A DNA stretch of 46,391 bases from Candidatus Omnitrophota bacterium (GTDB taxonomy: Bacteria; Omnitrophota; Gorgyraeia; Gorgyraeales; Gorgyraeaceae): the NCBI GenBank assembly GCA_018824145.1, contig JAHJHC010000114.1:1-46391 (forward strand), read 5' to 3'. The notes below the pieces were generated by a model, which saw only the letters and a program-made list of their open reading frames with translations, was not told the origin of the DNA and did not search any database. Position numbers and translations under genes: made by a program. Positions 24,730 to 32,796 of this stretch are shown here, one piece after another. The number at the start of each line of letters is the position of its first letter. The first letter of the stretch is position 1.

Positions 24730-24800
24730 AAAATTCGGGACACATCCCAATTTTCAAACTTTGTAACTACATGTGAAAATTGGGATGTGTCCCGAATTTT
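24730..24800. repeat. 26-bp inverted repeat between the pilin and yfhO-like genes (terminator-like)
   Basis: aaaattcgggacacatcccaattttc (24730-24755) is matched exactly in reverse complement at 24775-24800 around a 19-nt loop. On the minus strand it follows the pilin stop by 11 bp and is followed by TTTTAATTTTT, so it likely terminates the pilB-pilC-pilin transcript. Same GTGTCCC family as at 22385-22423. Confidence 0.8.
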
Positions 24801-24811
24801 CCTGAAGTTTT

Positions 24812-25213
24812 TTACCAACTAGACGTATTCACTGTCCCGTCGGAATACGCACCTGCAATACCAGAAGCAGATATATACCACCAGCCATTTGCAGATGTTG
24901 CAGTTCCGCTAGGCGCAGCTGCTGTAGCTGCCACACCCGTAGCATCATTTAATTTATTCGTCGGGATACGTTCATCTGCAAATAAACCAGTTGTAATTGC
25001 AGAAGGAAATGCAGCAGTACCAGAAGTAGCGCTCTTTGCATATTCAATAGCAATCACTGAACGAAGTGCACCCAGGCCACTCTTTGTAGCGCCTTGTTTA
25101 GCCTCTCCTGTCAGGTCTACAAATTTAGGTATAGCGATTGCAGACAATATTCCTAATATAACAATAACCATTACAAGTTCTATAAGGGTAAATCCCTTAT
25201 TTCTATTCTTCAT
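24812..25213 (-). CDS. Probable major type IV pilin / GspG-like (pseudo)pilin
   Basis: 133 residues. Leader MKNRNKG, then FTLIELVMVIVILGILSAIAIPKFVDL with Glu+5. The globular part is Ala/Thr/Gly-rich and ends NGWWYISASGIAGAYSDGTVNTSSW, which resembles short major pilins or MshA-like pilins more than GspG. No calcium-site motif of GspG is seen. It is last in the run with pilB and pilC and overlaps the upstream pseudopilin by 4 bp. A terminator-like inverted repeat follows. Major status is inferred from position and composition. Confidence 0.85.
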   Translation of the reverse strand: MKNRNKGFTLIELVMVIVILGILSAIAIPKFVDLTGEAKQGATKSGLGALRSVIAIEYAKSATSGTAAFPSAITTGLFADERIPTNKLNDATGVAATAAAPSGTATSANGWWYISASGIAGAYSDGTVNTSSW

Positions 25214-25575
25214 TTAACTCCTCCTGTCGTTATTTTCCCAGTCTTATTATCGTATATAAACCTGCGACTATATGGATCTACAGGATATCCTTCTTTGTCC
25301 TGCATCTGGTGTTCTAAATAACTCTTGCCGCATAAACTATCTTCTTCTGAAGCCTTGCACTTCTTATTAAGATCCCTCAAATCCTGCGGGTACTGTCCTT
25401 CCAATATCCTATATAATTCTAATGAATATTTCAGATTTGTCAATTGATTTTCCAATGCAACTGAACGCGCCTCTCGAAGATTTAAAACCCAATATACTGT
25501 AAATATGCCTGAAAGGATAAATATAATTACTATAGAAAATATAAAGTCTATTAAGCCCCGGCCCTTATTATGCAT
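25210..25575 (-). CDS. Degenerate GspG-like pseudopilin
   Basis: 121 residues. MHNKGRGLIDFIFSIVIIFILSGIFTVYW is a prepilin-like helix but lacks FTLIE. An Asp sits near the usual Glu+5 and the cleavage Gly is ambiguous. The C-terminal half looks GspG-like (YRILEGQYPQDLRDL ... GYPVDPYSRRFIYDNKTGKITTG), where GspG has DPWGxPYxY and a C-terminal Gly-rich strand. It has two Cys (CKASEEDSLC) that could form a disulphide. It may be a minor subunit, or an anchored pilin-like protein that is not processed. Confidence 0.75.
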   Translation of the reverse strand: MHNKGRGLIDFIFSIVIIFILSGIFTVYWVLNLREARSVALENQLTNLKYSLELYRILEGQYPQDLRDLNKKCKASEEDSLCGKSYLEHQMQDKEGYPVDPYSRRFIYDNKTGKITTGGVK

Positions 25576-25806
25576 TTAATACATCTTATAGAGATAATAG
25601 GCTACAAAAAATAATGTTGCGCTTGATAACAAAAGACAGACTCCCGTTCCTTTATTATACTTGTAAATAAAATAATCAATGCCGCTTATAAATTCATTCA
25701 TAAGTTTATTCGCCTTTTTTTCTATACTTCTTAGTCTCTCCGGCATCAGCAATAATAACACACCGCTCAGAAAGGCCACTATTCCTGAAAATATTAAAAA
25801 TCTCAT
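25576..25806 (-). CDS. Small two-helix membrane protein in the pilus operon, unknown
   Basis: 76 residues, two hydrophobic helices (about 2-20 and 55-75) with a charged loop (ERLRSIEKKANKLMNEF). No family recognised. Directly abuts the pseudopilin gene and follows pilC by 18 bp, so it is probably part of the same transcript. Start ATG at 25806 preceded by GGAG. A role in the inner-membrane platform is a guess from position. Confidence 0.65.
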   Translation of the reverse strand: MRFLIFSGIVAFLSGVLLLLMPERLRSIEKKANKLMNEFISGIDYFIYKYNKGTGVCLLLSSATLFFVAYYLYKMY

Positions 25807-25824
25807 ATCTACACCTCTCCTTAC

Positions 25825-27042
25825 TTAATGCCTAAACAGGGTAATCAAATTCCATATAGGCATAAATATTGCAAGAGCTAAAACTAGAACCATAATCCCG
25901 ATTACAAATATTAAAATAGGCTCTATAAGAACCGTTAGATTTTTTACAGTATAACTTATCTGTGAATCATAATAATCCGAAACCCTTAGAAGCAACTCAT
26001 CTATCTTCCCTGTCTCTTCGCCAATCTTCACCATCTGGATGACAATAGAAGGGAAAAGCCCGCTTACTTTCATCGGCTCTGCCAATCCCTTACCCTCTTT
26101 AACACCTTCGATAATATTCTCGACTGAATTTGCGATGATCCTATTTCCAATCGCATCTTTTACGATATATAGCGTATCTATAATAGAGATACCGCTTGCT
26201 GAAAGCACAGATGTAAGCCTGCTGAACCGCGACATCGAAATCTTTAAAATAAGCAGGCCAAAAATAGGCGTCTTTAATTTAAGACTGTCCCATAAGGGCC
26301 TACCTACTTTACTATTAATAAAATATCTAAATGCACCTACTAGAAAGACTATCCCAATGATTATAAACATCCAATAATGCACCAATACAAAATTTAAACC
26401 TAAAAGAACCCTTGTGGGAAGAGGAAGCTGGGTATTGAACCTCATAAAAAGCACGCTGAACTTGGGTATGATAAACATAACTACCAGAGGAAATGCTATA
26501 GAAATAGTAAGCAAGACCAACAATGGATATCGAGTAGCCTGCTTTATCTTCATGTTAAGATCGTGCTCTTGTTCAAGAAGGTTTGCCAGCCTATCCAGGA
26601 CATTGTCCAGTATCCCGGCTGCTTCCCCTGCACGCAGCATATTTATATAGACTTCTGAAAATATATTCGTAAACTTAGAGATAGATTCCGAAAGGCTTTT
26701 TCCTGATTCTATATCACGGGTTATTTCTCCTATAACATCCTTAAAATATGCATTGGTACTTTGCTCCCTGATGCTCTCTAAGCTAACCAGAATAGGTACC
26801 CCAGCGTGTTGAAGCGTCATAAGCTGCCGCGTAAAAACTATCAATTCTTCCATATTGACTCTACGGAAAAGTTTCTCAAACGGGTTGTATTTTTTAAATG
26901 CGGAGCTTTGTTCCTTAATTACGGTAGGAGTATAGCCCATCTTTTTAAGATGCCGGGCAACCGAGTCTCTGGACTCACCTTCTATCGTGCCTTTCGAGGC
27001 ACGTCCATATTTATCGCGGATTTTGTAGCGGAAATTCGGCAT
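25825..27042 (-). CDS. PilC/GspF inner-membrane platform protein
   Basis: 405 residues with two T2SSF domains and three transmembrane helices, the usual build. MPNFRYKIRDKYGRASKGTIEGES opening, FTRQLMTLQHAGVPILVSLE in the first domain, MLRAGEAAGILDNVLDRLA, then FSRLTSVLSASGISIIDTL and MVKIGEETGKIDELLLRVSDYYD in the second. C-terminal LIEPILIFVIGIMVLVLALAIFMPIW is characteristic. It transmits motion from PilB to the growing pilus. 8 bp downstream of pilB. Confidence 0.96.
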   Translation of the reverse strand: MPNFRYKIRDKYGRASKGTIEGESRDSVARHLKKMGYTPTVIKEQSSAFKKYNPFEKLFRRVNMEELIVFTRQLMTLQHAGVPILVSLESIREQSTNAYFKDVIGEITRDIESGKSLSESISKFTNIFSEVYINMLRAGEAAGILDNVLDRLANLLEQEHDLNMKIKQATRYPLLVLLTISIAFPLVVMFIIPKFSVLFMRFNTQLPLPTRVLLGLNFVLVHYWMFIIIGIVFLVGAFRYFINSKVGRPLWDSLKLKTPIFGLLILKISMSRFSRLTSVLSASGISIIDTLYIVKDAIGNRIIANSVENIIEGVKEGKGLAEPMKVSGLFPSIVIQMVKIGEETGKIDELLLRVSDYYDSQISYTVKNLTVLIEPILIFVIGIMVLVLALAIFMPIWNLITLFRH

Positions 27043-27050
27043 TGGGTCCT

Positions 27051-28730
27051 TTATTTTTCCTGTGTTGCTTTTATAACTTCCTCTGCCGTAGTAATACCCT
27101 TCAAGACCTTATCCAAACCATCATCCCTCAATGTCTTCATGCCCATCTGGAGGGCCTTATTCTTTATCAGATCGCTTGAGGCCCTATCAACAATCATTTT
27201 TCTGATTTCTTCAGTGACCACTAAAAGCTCGAATATACCGACTCTCCCTTTATAGCCTGTATCCCTGCAAGTATTACATCCCTTGCCTCTAAACAATTCC
27301 TTAGCTTCCACTCCCAAACCCTTTAGAATTTCTTCTGACGGTGTGAAAGACTCTTTACATTTTTCGCAGATCTTTCTCACAAGCCTCTGGGCCAAGATCC
27401 CTATAACAGAACTAGATATCAAAAATGGCTCCACCTCCATATCCAGGAGCCTAGCCAAGGCGCCACTGGCATCATTTGTATGAAGTGTTGATAAAACCAG
27501 GTGTCCTGTTAATGCTGCCTGCACGCTAATCTCAGCAGTCTCCCTATCCCTTATCTCCCCCACCATTATTATATCAGGGTCCTGCCTTAAGATAGATCTC
27601 AAGCCTGAGGCAAAACCAAAACCAGCCTTTGGATTTATCTGAGACTGTCTTATTCTACCCAAATGGTATTCAACAGGATCTTCTATCGTAATAATATTCT
27701 TCTCTTCCGAATCAATTGTAGAAAGGGCTGAATAAAGGGTAGTAGTCTTTCCGCTGCCAGTAGGCCCTGTGACCAGTATTATTCCGTAAGGATGTCTTAT
27801 CAATGCATCAAATTCCTTTTGTCCACTGGCAGAAAAACCCAACATGTCAAGGCCCAGCAATATCGCCCCTTTATCCAGGATCCTTATAACAATGTTCTCT
27901 CCATATATGGTAGGAAAGGTAGAAACCCTCAAATCGATATCTCTATTCTCCACTTTTATATTAAACCTTCCGTCCTGGGGTTTTCTTTTTTCGGAAATAT
28001 CGATCCTGGAAAGCACCTTGATCCTGGAAAGAAGCGCCAGCTCCAGATGTTTGGGCGGAGAAAACACCTCATGCAAAATCCCGTCAACCCTGAACCTGAC
28101 CTTCAGCGTATCTTCTTGCGGTTCAATATGTATATCACTTGCCCTATCCTTTATTGCCTGTATGATTATAAGATTTACAAGTTTTATTATAGGGGCCTTG
28201 TCTGCTATTTCAGCGAGTTTCTCTGAATCTAATTCACCCTCTGTAACAACATCTTTCTTTTTCTCCTTATCTATATCCTTTATCACTTCATCAACCGAAC
28301 CCTGCACTCCATAATACTGATCTATTGCACCCAATATGGCGCCTTCGCTTGCCAATACAGGCTCTATATCACACTTAGACACCCTGGATAAATCATCTAT
28401 TCCCATAATATCCTTAGGATTCACCATTGCTACTGTCATGGCATTCCCGATTTTAAAAATAGGGATTATTTTATACTTGCGTGCCATACTTTCCGGAATA
28501 AGCTTTAAGGTCTCGGCATCTACCAGATAATTCGATAGGTCGATGTACGGCACCTCCAAAATCTCCGAGAATGCCTGCGTATAATCATCTTCGCTAACTA
28601 CTCCTGCCTTTACCAGCAATCTCCCCACAGGGATGCCTTTTCTCTTAGAATCCTCTTTCATCTTATCGATCTGCTCTTGTGTAATAAGGCTACGTTTCAA
28701 GAGGATCTGTTCTATAGTCTTCTTAGTCAT
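27051..28730 (-). CDS. PilB/GspE assembly ATPase
   Basis: About 559 residues. The N-terminal MshEN-type domain (QILLKRSLITQEQIDKM, IDLSNYLVDAETLKLIPESMARKY) in relatives can bind c-di-GMP. The ATPase core has Walker A GPTGSGKTTTLYSAL, Asp box ITIEDPVEYHLG, Walker B PDIIMVGEIRDRETAEI and HLVLSTLHTND. The tetracysteine zinc motif CEKCKESF...GCNTCRDTGYKGR is present. The track starts at a TTG (28736); I prefer the ATG at 28730 (MTKKTIEQ), which overlaps the upstream receiver gene's end region. It powers pilus polymerisation. Confidence 0.96.
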   Translation of the reverse strand: MTKKTIEQILLKRSLITQEQIDKMKEDSKRKGIPVGRLLVKAGVVSEDDYTQAFSEILEVPYIDLSNYLVDAETLKLIPESMARKYKIIPIFKIGNAMTVAMVNPKDIMGIDDLSRVSKCDIEPVLASEGAILGAIDQYYGVQGSVDEVIKDIDKEKKKDVVTEGELDSEKLAEIADKAPIIKLVNLIIIQAIKDRASDIHIEPQEDTLKVRFRVDGILHEVFSPPKHLELALLSRIKVLSRIDISEKRKPQDGRFNIKVENRDIDLRVSTFPTIYGENIVIRILDKGAILLGLDMLGFSASGQKEFDALIRHPYGIILVTGPTGSGKTTTLYSALSTIDSEEKNIITIEDPVEYHLGRIRQSQINPKAGFGFASGLRSILRQDPDIIMVGEIRDRETAEISVQAALTGHLVLSTLHTNDASGALARLLDMEVEPFLISSSVIGILAQRLVRKICEKCKESFTPSEEILKGLGVEAKELFRGKGCNTCRDTGYKGRVGIFELLVVTEEIRKMIVDRASSDLIKNKALQMGMKTLRDDGLDKVLKGITTAEEVIKATQEK

Positions 28731-28732
28731 AT

Positions 28733-29107
28733 TCAAACCTTAAGGATAGCCTTTATCTTGTCAACTACAATATCTAGCTCAAACGGTTTTTCAAAATATC
28801 CGCTGATTTTTTGGAAGGCGAATAAATCCTTCACCTTATCTTCTTCTTTCCCACTCAACATCAAAACAGGGACATCTTTCAGTTTCGGCAGTTTCCGGAC
28901 CTCCTTCAAGCAACTATATCCATCCATCTTAGGCATCATAATATCCATAATGATCAAATCAGGCTCTTCTTCTTCTGCTACCTTCAGGCCTACATCCCCA
29001 TCATTTGCCATTACAACATTAAAACCCTCCTGCTGCAATCTGATCCTGATCATTTTCTGTATATCTTCTTCATCATCTATTATTAAAATCTTCTTCCCTT
29101 CTCCCAT
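28733..29107 (-). CDS. Stand-alone response-regulator receiver domain (CheY-like)
   Basis: 124 residues, receiver domain only. Acidic pair IIDDEED (Asp11/12), phospho-acceptor Asp55 in DLIIMDIMMPKMDGYS, Ser85 switch (LMLSGKEED) and Lys107 (FEKPFE). No output domain, so it must act by protein contact. It lies directly upstream of pilB with another receiver next to it, which suggests control of pilus extension as PilG/PilH-type regulators do in twitching bacteria. No kinase is in the window. Confidence 0.93.
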   Translation of the reverse strand: MGEGKKILIIDDEEDIQKMIRIRLQQEGFNVVMANDGDVGLKVAEEEEPDLIIMDIMMPKMDGYSCLKEVRKLPKLKDVPVLMLSGKEEDKVKDLFAFQKISGYFEKPFELDIVVDKIKAILKV

Positions 29108-29149
29108 TTTGTCCTCCGTTATTTAATCTTCAAGGCTGAACATATTGCC

Positions 29150-29530
29150 TTACGCTGTTTGCTGACCCATAGCATCATTTATCTTCTTCAGCAAATCATT
29201 TGTCTCAAATGGCTTCTCTATGAAATATGCTATATTCTCAAGGGCAAAAAGATCACCGACCTTCTGTTTCTCTTTGGCAGTCAATATAATTACAGGTATA
29301 TCTTTGAATCTCTCAACCTTTCTCATTTCTCTCAATGCACTATACCCATCCTTCTTAGGAAGCACAATGTCCAACACAACTACATCAGGACATCTTGTCT
29401 GCATAATCTCAAACATCTCGTCTGCATCCTGCGCGCCATCAAATTCATACCCTGCTGACTCTACCCTTAATTTTAACATGTTAAGTAAATCCACATCGTC
29501 ATCTACAATTAAAACCCTCTTCTTATCCAT
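29150..29530 (-). CDS. Second stand-alone receiver domain protein (CheY-like)
   Basis: 126 residues: acidic pair VDDDVD, phospho-Asp54 in VVVLDIVLPKKDGYS, Thr84 (ILTAKEKQ) and Lys106 (IEKPFE). Closely similar in plan to the neighbouring receiver (both have KxGDLFA/KVKDLFA before the alpha5 region), so the two probably arose by duplication. Its start overlaps the kdsC stop by 8 bp, tying receiver genes into the Kdo operon. Confidence 0.93.
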   Translation of the reverse strand: MDKKRVLIVDDDVDLLNMLKLRVESAGYEFDGAQDADEMFEIMQTRCPDVVVLDIVLPKKDGYSALREMRKVERFKDIPVIILTAKEKQKVGDLFALENIAYFIEKPFETNDLLKKINDAMGQQTA

Positions 29531-30050
29531 TCCTCACCTCCGAATATTCAGCAATTACCTTATCCCAACGGCCTTGAGATTTCAAGATCATCTCTATCAC
29601 TTCCCGTACAGCACCCTTGCCCCCCTTTTTCTGAGTGATATAGCGGGCAGAATCCTTAATCTCATCTCTTGCATCAGGGGGCGCGACTGCAAAGCCAACT
29701 CTTTTTATAATAGGTAAATCCAGGAGGTCGTCTCCCATAAAGCAAACCTCTTCGTCCTTTACCCTGAATCTACTTAATACCTTCTTATAGATCTTTAGTT
29801 TTCTATGGTCTGAATACAATGCCGCGACACGCATGTCTTTTGCCCTGCGTTCAACGACCTTTGTTTTCTTGGCAGTAATGATAACTGATTTCAATCCAGC
29901 TCTATGAAGTAGGTACATACCAAAACCATCATGGACATCGAAACATTTGAATTCATCCCCAAAGTTATCATAGATTATGCGGCCGTCAGTAAGTACACCG
30001 TCAACGTCCAATATCAATAATTTTATCTTCTTTGCTAGCGCTTCTATCAT
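29523..30050 (-). CDS. kdsC: 3-deoxy-D-manno-octulosonate 8-phosphate phosphatase
   Basis: HAD-family phosphatase without a cap domain (type C0, tetrameric) that releases Kdo from Kdo-8-P. Motif I LLILDVDGVLTDGRI (Asp nucleophile), motif II VIITAKK (the usual Ser/Thr position), Lys in the HRKLKIYKKVL region and motif IV CFMGDDLLDLP. 175 residues, normal. Located 6 bp after kdsD, in a run with kdsA and kdsB, so the whole Kdo-to-CMP-Kdo route is together. Confidence 0.95.
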   Translation of the reverse strand: MIEALAKKIKLLILDVDGVLTDGRIIYDNFGDEFKCFDVHDGFGMYLLHRAGLKSVIITAKKTKVVERRAKDMRVAALYSDHRKLKIYKKVLSRFRVKDEEVCFMGDDLLDLPIIKRVGFAVAPPDARDEIKDSARYITQKKGGKGAVREVIEMILKSQGRWDKVIAEYSEVRNG

Positions 30051-30056
30051 AGAAAT

Positions 30057-31016
30057 CTATACCAGTCCGGCCTTCAGTAGATCCTGGACATCCACAAGGC
30101 CTATAGCACAGCCCTTTTCATCGACTATAGGGATCTCGTCAATCTTATATTCCTGTAAAACCCTAAGGGCCTCGACTGCAAGACAACCTTTTTTCAGTGC
30201 CTTAGGTCTTTTTGTCATTACATCTTTAACCTTTTCCTTCGAAAGATCGATGCCTTCTTTTAAGTGCCTTCTTAAATCACCGTCTGTAAAAATGCCCTTT
30301 ATCTTACCTTTATCGTCTACGACTGTAGCGCTGCCGGCCCTGGCTGCAGTAATCTTCAGAAGTACGCTCTTTACCCTTGTGTTTTCCTTCACAATGGGAT
30401 TCTCTTTATCTTTTCTCATTATGTCTTCCACCCTAAGAAGAAGTCGCTTGCCGAGATTTCCACCCGGATGAAGAAATGCGAAATCGCTTCTCTTGAACCC
30501 CCTCTTATCCATCAGTGCCGCACACAAGGCATCCCCCATTGCCAGCATACAAGTCGTGCTCGCCATAGGAGCCAACCCTAAAGGACAAGCCTCTTCTTTA
30601 ATAGAAACATCTAAAATAGCGTCGCTATTCTTTGCGAGCATAGAAGACATATTACCCGTCATGGCAATTAATTTTGAGCCTATTTTTTTTATAAGCGGGA
30701 TCAATTTTACGATTTCTTCTGTCTGACCGCTATTTGAAATAGCAATTACAATATCCTCTTTTTTCACACGTCCAAGGTCTCCATGGATTGCCTCTCCGGA
30801 ATGAAGCCATAGACTAGGGGTACCGGTAGAGGCAAGCGTTGAGGAAATCTTATTACCGATAATACCGGCCTTACCCATGCCAGTCACCACAACCCTGCCT
30901 TTAGAGGCAAAAATCAGGTTAACTGCTTTTTCGAAATCCTTATTTATATGGGAAGAAAGATGGCGGATAGAATCGGATTCTATCTTCAGGACCTGCTTAG
31001 CTCGTTTTTTTAACAT
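30057..31016 (-). CDS. kdsD: D-arabinose 5-phosphate isomerase
   Basis: Converts ribulose-5-P to arabinose-5-P, the precursor of Kdo-8-P. SIS domain first (VVVTGMGKAGIIGNKISSTLASTGTPS; AISNSGQTEEIVKLIP; HPGGNLGKRLLLRVED), then two CBS domains (about 205-265 and 270-319). 319 residues is the standard KdsD/GutQ size. The ATG lies inside the end of kdsA (20-bp overlap), so translation is coupled. Confidence 0.95.
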   Translation of the reverse strand: MLKKRAKQVLKIESDSIRHLSSHINKDFEKAVNLIFASKGRVVVTGMGKAGIIGNKISSTLASTGTPSLWLHSGEAIHGDLGRVKKEDIVIAISNSGQTEEIVKLIPLIKKIGSKLIAMTGNMSSMLAKNSDAILDVSIKEEACPLGLAPMASTTCMLAMGDALCAALMDKRGFKRSDFAFLHPGGNLGKRLLLRVEDIMRKDKENPIVKENTRVKSVLLKITAARAGSATVVDDKGKIKGIFTDGDLRRHLKEGIDLSKEKVKDVMTKRPKALKKGCLAVEALRVLQEYKIDEIPIVDEKGCAIGLVDVQDLLKAGLV

Positions 31017-31845
31017 GTTGTTTTTTCATCTTTACAATGTTATCTATTTCTTTAACATCCTTTAACAACCCCTCCAACGTCTCCAAGGTAATCATATTAG
31101 CCCCATCGCACAACGCTTTATCCGGCTCTTTGTGGACCTCCAAGAATAAACCTTCACAGCCCATTGCCACAGCTGCGCGTGAGAGGCCTGTAACAAATTG
31201 TCTCTCCCCGCCAGACTCTATACCTTTACCTCCGGGAAGCTGGACACTGTGGGTCGCGTCATAAATAAGCGGGTAATTGAACTTGCGCATTATCTGTAAA
31301 GACCGCAGGTCACTTACAAGATTATTGTAGCCAAACATTGTGCCGCGCTCCGTAATAATAATGTTTTCATTCCCGGCATTCTCGATTTTTTCTATAACAT
31401 TCCCTATATCCCACGGCGCTAAAAACTGGGCCTTTTTTATATTCACAATTTTATTGGTCTTTGCAATTTCTATAATAAAATCCGTCTGTCTGCATAAAAA
31501 GGCAGGTACCTGAATAATATCCAAGACCTTAACTGCCTTATCCAGCTCGACTCTACAATGAACATCACTTAATATAGGTATGTCCAATTCTTTTTTAATC
31601 TCTGCCAGTATCTTAAGCCCTTCATCAATCCCTGGCCCTCTATAAGATTTTAGGCTCGAACGATTTGCCTTATCATAGCTGGATTTAAAGATAAAAGGTA
31701 TCTTTTCTTTTTCACAAATCTTCTTAATGGCCTTTGCATGATCCAATGCTCCTCTGGCACTCTCAATAACGCATGGGCCAGCGATCAGGACAATAGGATT
31801 ACTCTCACCTATCTTTATATTTTTTATCTTTATCTCTTTAGCCAT
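30997..31845 (-). CDS. kdsA: 2-dehydro-3-deoxyphosphooctonate aldolase (Kdo-8-P synthase)
   Basis: Condenses arabinose-5-P with phosphoenolpyruvate. Motifs: LIAGPCVIES, FKSSYDKANRSS, VDIIQVPAFLCRQTD-type segment (here VLDIIQVPAFLCRQTD), ERGTMFGYNNLVSDLRS and YDATHSVQLPGG. The YNN-L motif together with a Cys early in the barrel does not alone decide metal dependence. The track starts at 31878, but those 11 extra residues overlap the kdsB end. The ATG at 31845 (MAKEIKIKN) follows the kdsB stop by 7 bp and gives about 282 residues, as expected. Confidence 0.95.
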   Translation of the reverse strand: MAKEIKIKNIKIGESNPIVLIAGPCVIESARGALDHAKAIKKICEKEKIPFIFKSSYDKANRSSLKSYRGPGIDEGLKILAEIKKELDIPILSDVHCRVELDKAVKVLDIIQVPAFLCRQTDFIIEIAKTNKIVNIKKAQFLAPWDIGNVIEKIENAGNENIIITERGTMFGYNNLVSDLRSLQIMRKFNYPLIYDATHSVQLPGGKGIESGGERQFVTGLSRAAVAMGCEGLFLEVHKEPDKALCDGANMITLETLEGLLKDVKEIDNIVKMKKQHVKKTS

Positions 31846-31852
31846 TCGTGTC

Positions 31853-32638
31853 TCAAAACAGACTAAGTTGCCTTGCACCTTTTATAAGGTCCGTCGCCTT
31901 CATCAAATCTTCAGGAGTATCTATACCGATTGTATCAAATTTTGTCTCTATGACCTTTATCTTGTACCCATTCTCTATTACTCTAAGCTGTTCCAGTTTT
32001 TCACTTTTTTCAAGTCTGGATTGAGGCAGACTCTTGAAGGTAAAAAGAAAATCTTTGGTATATGCGTAAATGCCGATGTGTTTATAGTGAGTGACGATTC
32101 CTCGCTCACCTGCAGCCCGCCTGTCCCCCGAAGCCTTGGCGAAGGAGGATAACAAATATGGTATAGGGGCGCGGGAAAAATATAACGCAAAGCCTTTCCT
32201 ATCCATCACAACCTTTACCACATTGGGATCCAAAAAGTCTTTTTCATTTCCAATCTTATGACAAAGGGTCGCCATGTGTATGGAGTCATCCCTTAAAATA
32301 GGATCTACCACATCATCTATCATCGTCGGATGTATAAGAGGTTCATCTGCCTGGATATTAACCACGACCTTTGTATCGATAGAACTCACGACTTCAGTAA
32401 GCCTGTCAGAACCACTTTTATGTGCCTTTGAAGTATATATTACCTTTGCACCAAAACCCTTAGCAAAATTATAAATACGCTTATCATCAGTTGCTATAAT
32501 AATGTCTTCTATTGTCTTTGCCTTCTTAGCATTTTCCCATGTGTGTTGGATAACTGACTTCCCGCACAAATCTGCTAAAAGCTTTCCTTCAAACCTTGTG
32601 GAACCATAACGTGCCGGAATTATCCCTATAACTTCCAT
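31853..32638 (-). CDS. kdsB: CMP-Kdo synthetase with an in-frame repeat insertion
   Basis: Activates Kdo with CTP for transfer to lipid A. MEVIGIIPARYGSTRFEGKLL, IATDDKRI, SGSDRLTEV, NIQADEPLI and YKHIGIYAYTKDFL are typical. At 261 residues it is longer than the usual 240-250 because residues about 162-180 (LLSSFAKASGDRRAAGERG) come from a palindromic repeat placed between the RAPIPY and YKHIGIY motifs, a variable surface loop in the family. The frame is intact and all recognisable active-site motifs are present, so the enzyme is probably functional. Start ATG at 32638; a repeat region lies upstream. Confidence 0.94.
   Translation of the reverse strand: MEVIGIIPARYGSTRFEGKLLADLCGKSVIQHTWENAKKAKTIEDIIIATDDKRIYNFAKGFGAKVIYTSKAHKSGSDRLTEVVSSIDTKVVVNIQADEPLIHPTMIDDVVDPILRDDSIHMATLCHKIGNEKDFLDPNVVKVVMDRKGFALYFSRAPIPYLLSSFAKASGDRRAAGERGIVTHYKHIGIYAYTKDFLFTFKSLPQSRLEKSEKLEQLRVIENGYKIKVIETKFDTIGIDTPEDLMKATDLIKGARQLSLF
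32099..32155 (-). repeat. In-frame palindromic repeat insertion inside kdsB
   Basis: Core tcccccgaagccttggcgaaggaggata (32124-32151) matches the lptCA insertion core with a few changes. It encodes LLSSFAKASGDRRAAGERG, read in the same frame and orientation as the SSYAKASEDR peptide in the LptC-LptA protein. The boundary is approximate, set by where family conservation resumes. Confidence 0.85.
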
Positions 32639-32653
32639 AATTTAAATGAGCAC

Positions 32654-32796
32654 ATCACTTACGGAGCACGAAGTGCGACGTAAGTGATAAGTGCGAATTT
32701 ATCCCGAGCAACAGCGAGGGATCTCATATGAGATCCCTCAGACCTTCGGTCTTCGGGATGACCAGTCAGATGAAAGGTAAAAATCTACAACTGGTC
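32654..32796. repeat. Composite palindromic repeat region between rfaE1 and kdsB
   Basis: Contains a nested hairpin atcacttacg/cgtaagtgat (32654-32663 and 32679-32688) enclosing gcacgaagtgc. A perfect 24-bp palindrome gagggatctcatatgagatccctc lies at 32716-32739. It also contains agaccttcggtct, then tcgggatgaccagt pairing with actggtc (32790-32796), in which the rfaE1 stop codon is embedded. Same family as the regions at 3.3 and 19.2 kb. No clear promoter for the kds operon is seen inside it. Confidence 0.8.

Noticed and set aside
27792-28314. Two long plus-strand ORFs opposite pilB
   Set aside because: Antisense shadows of a strongly conserved ATPase gene.
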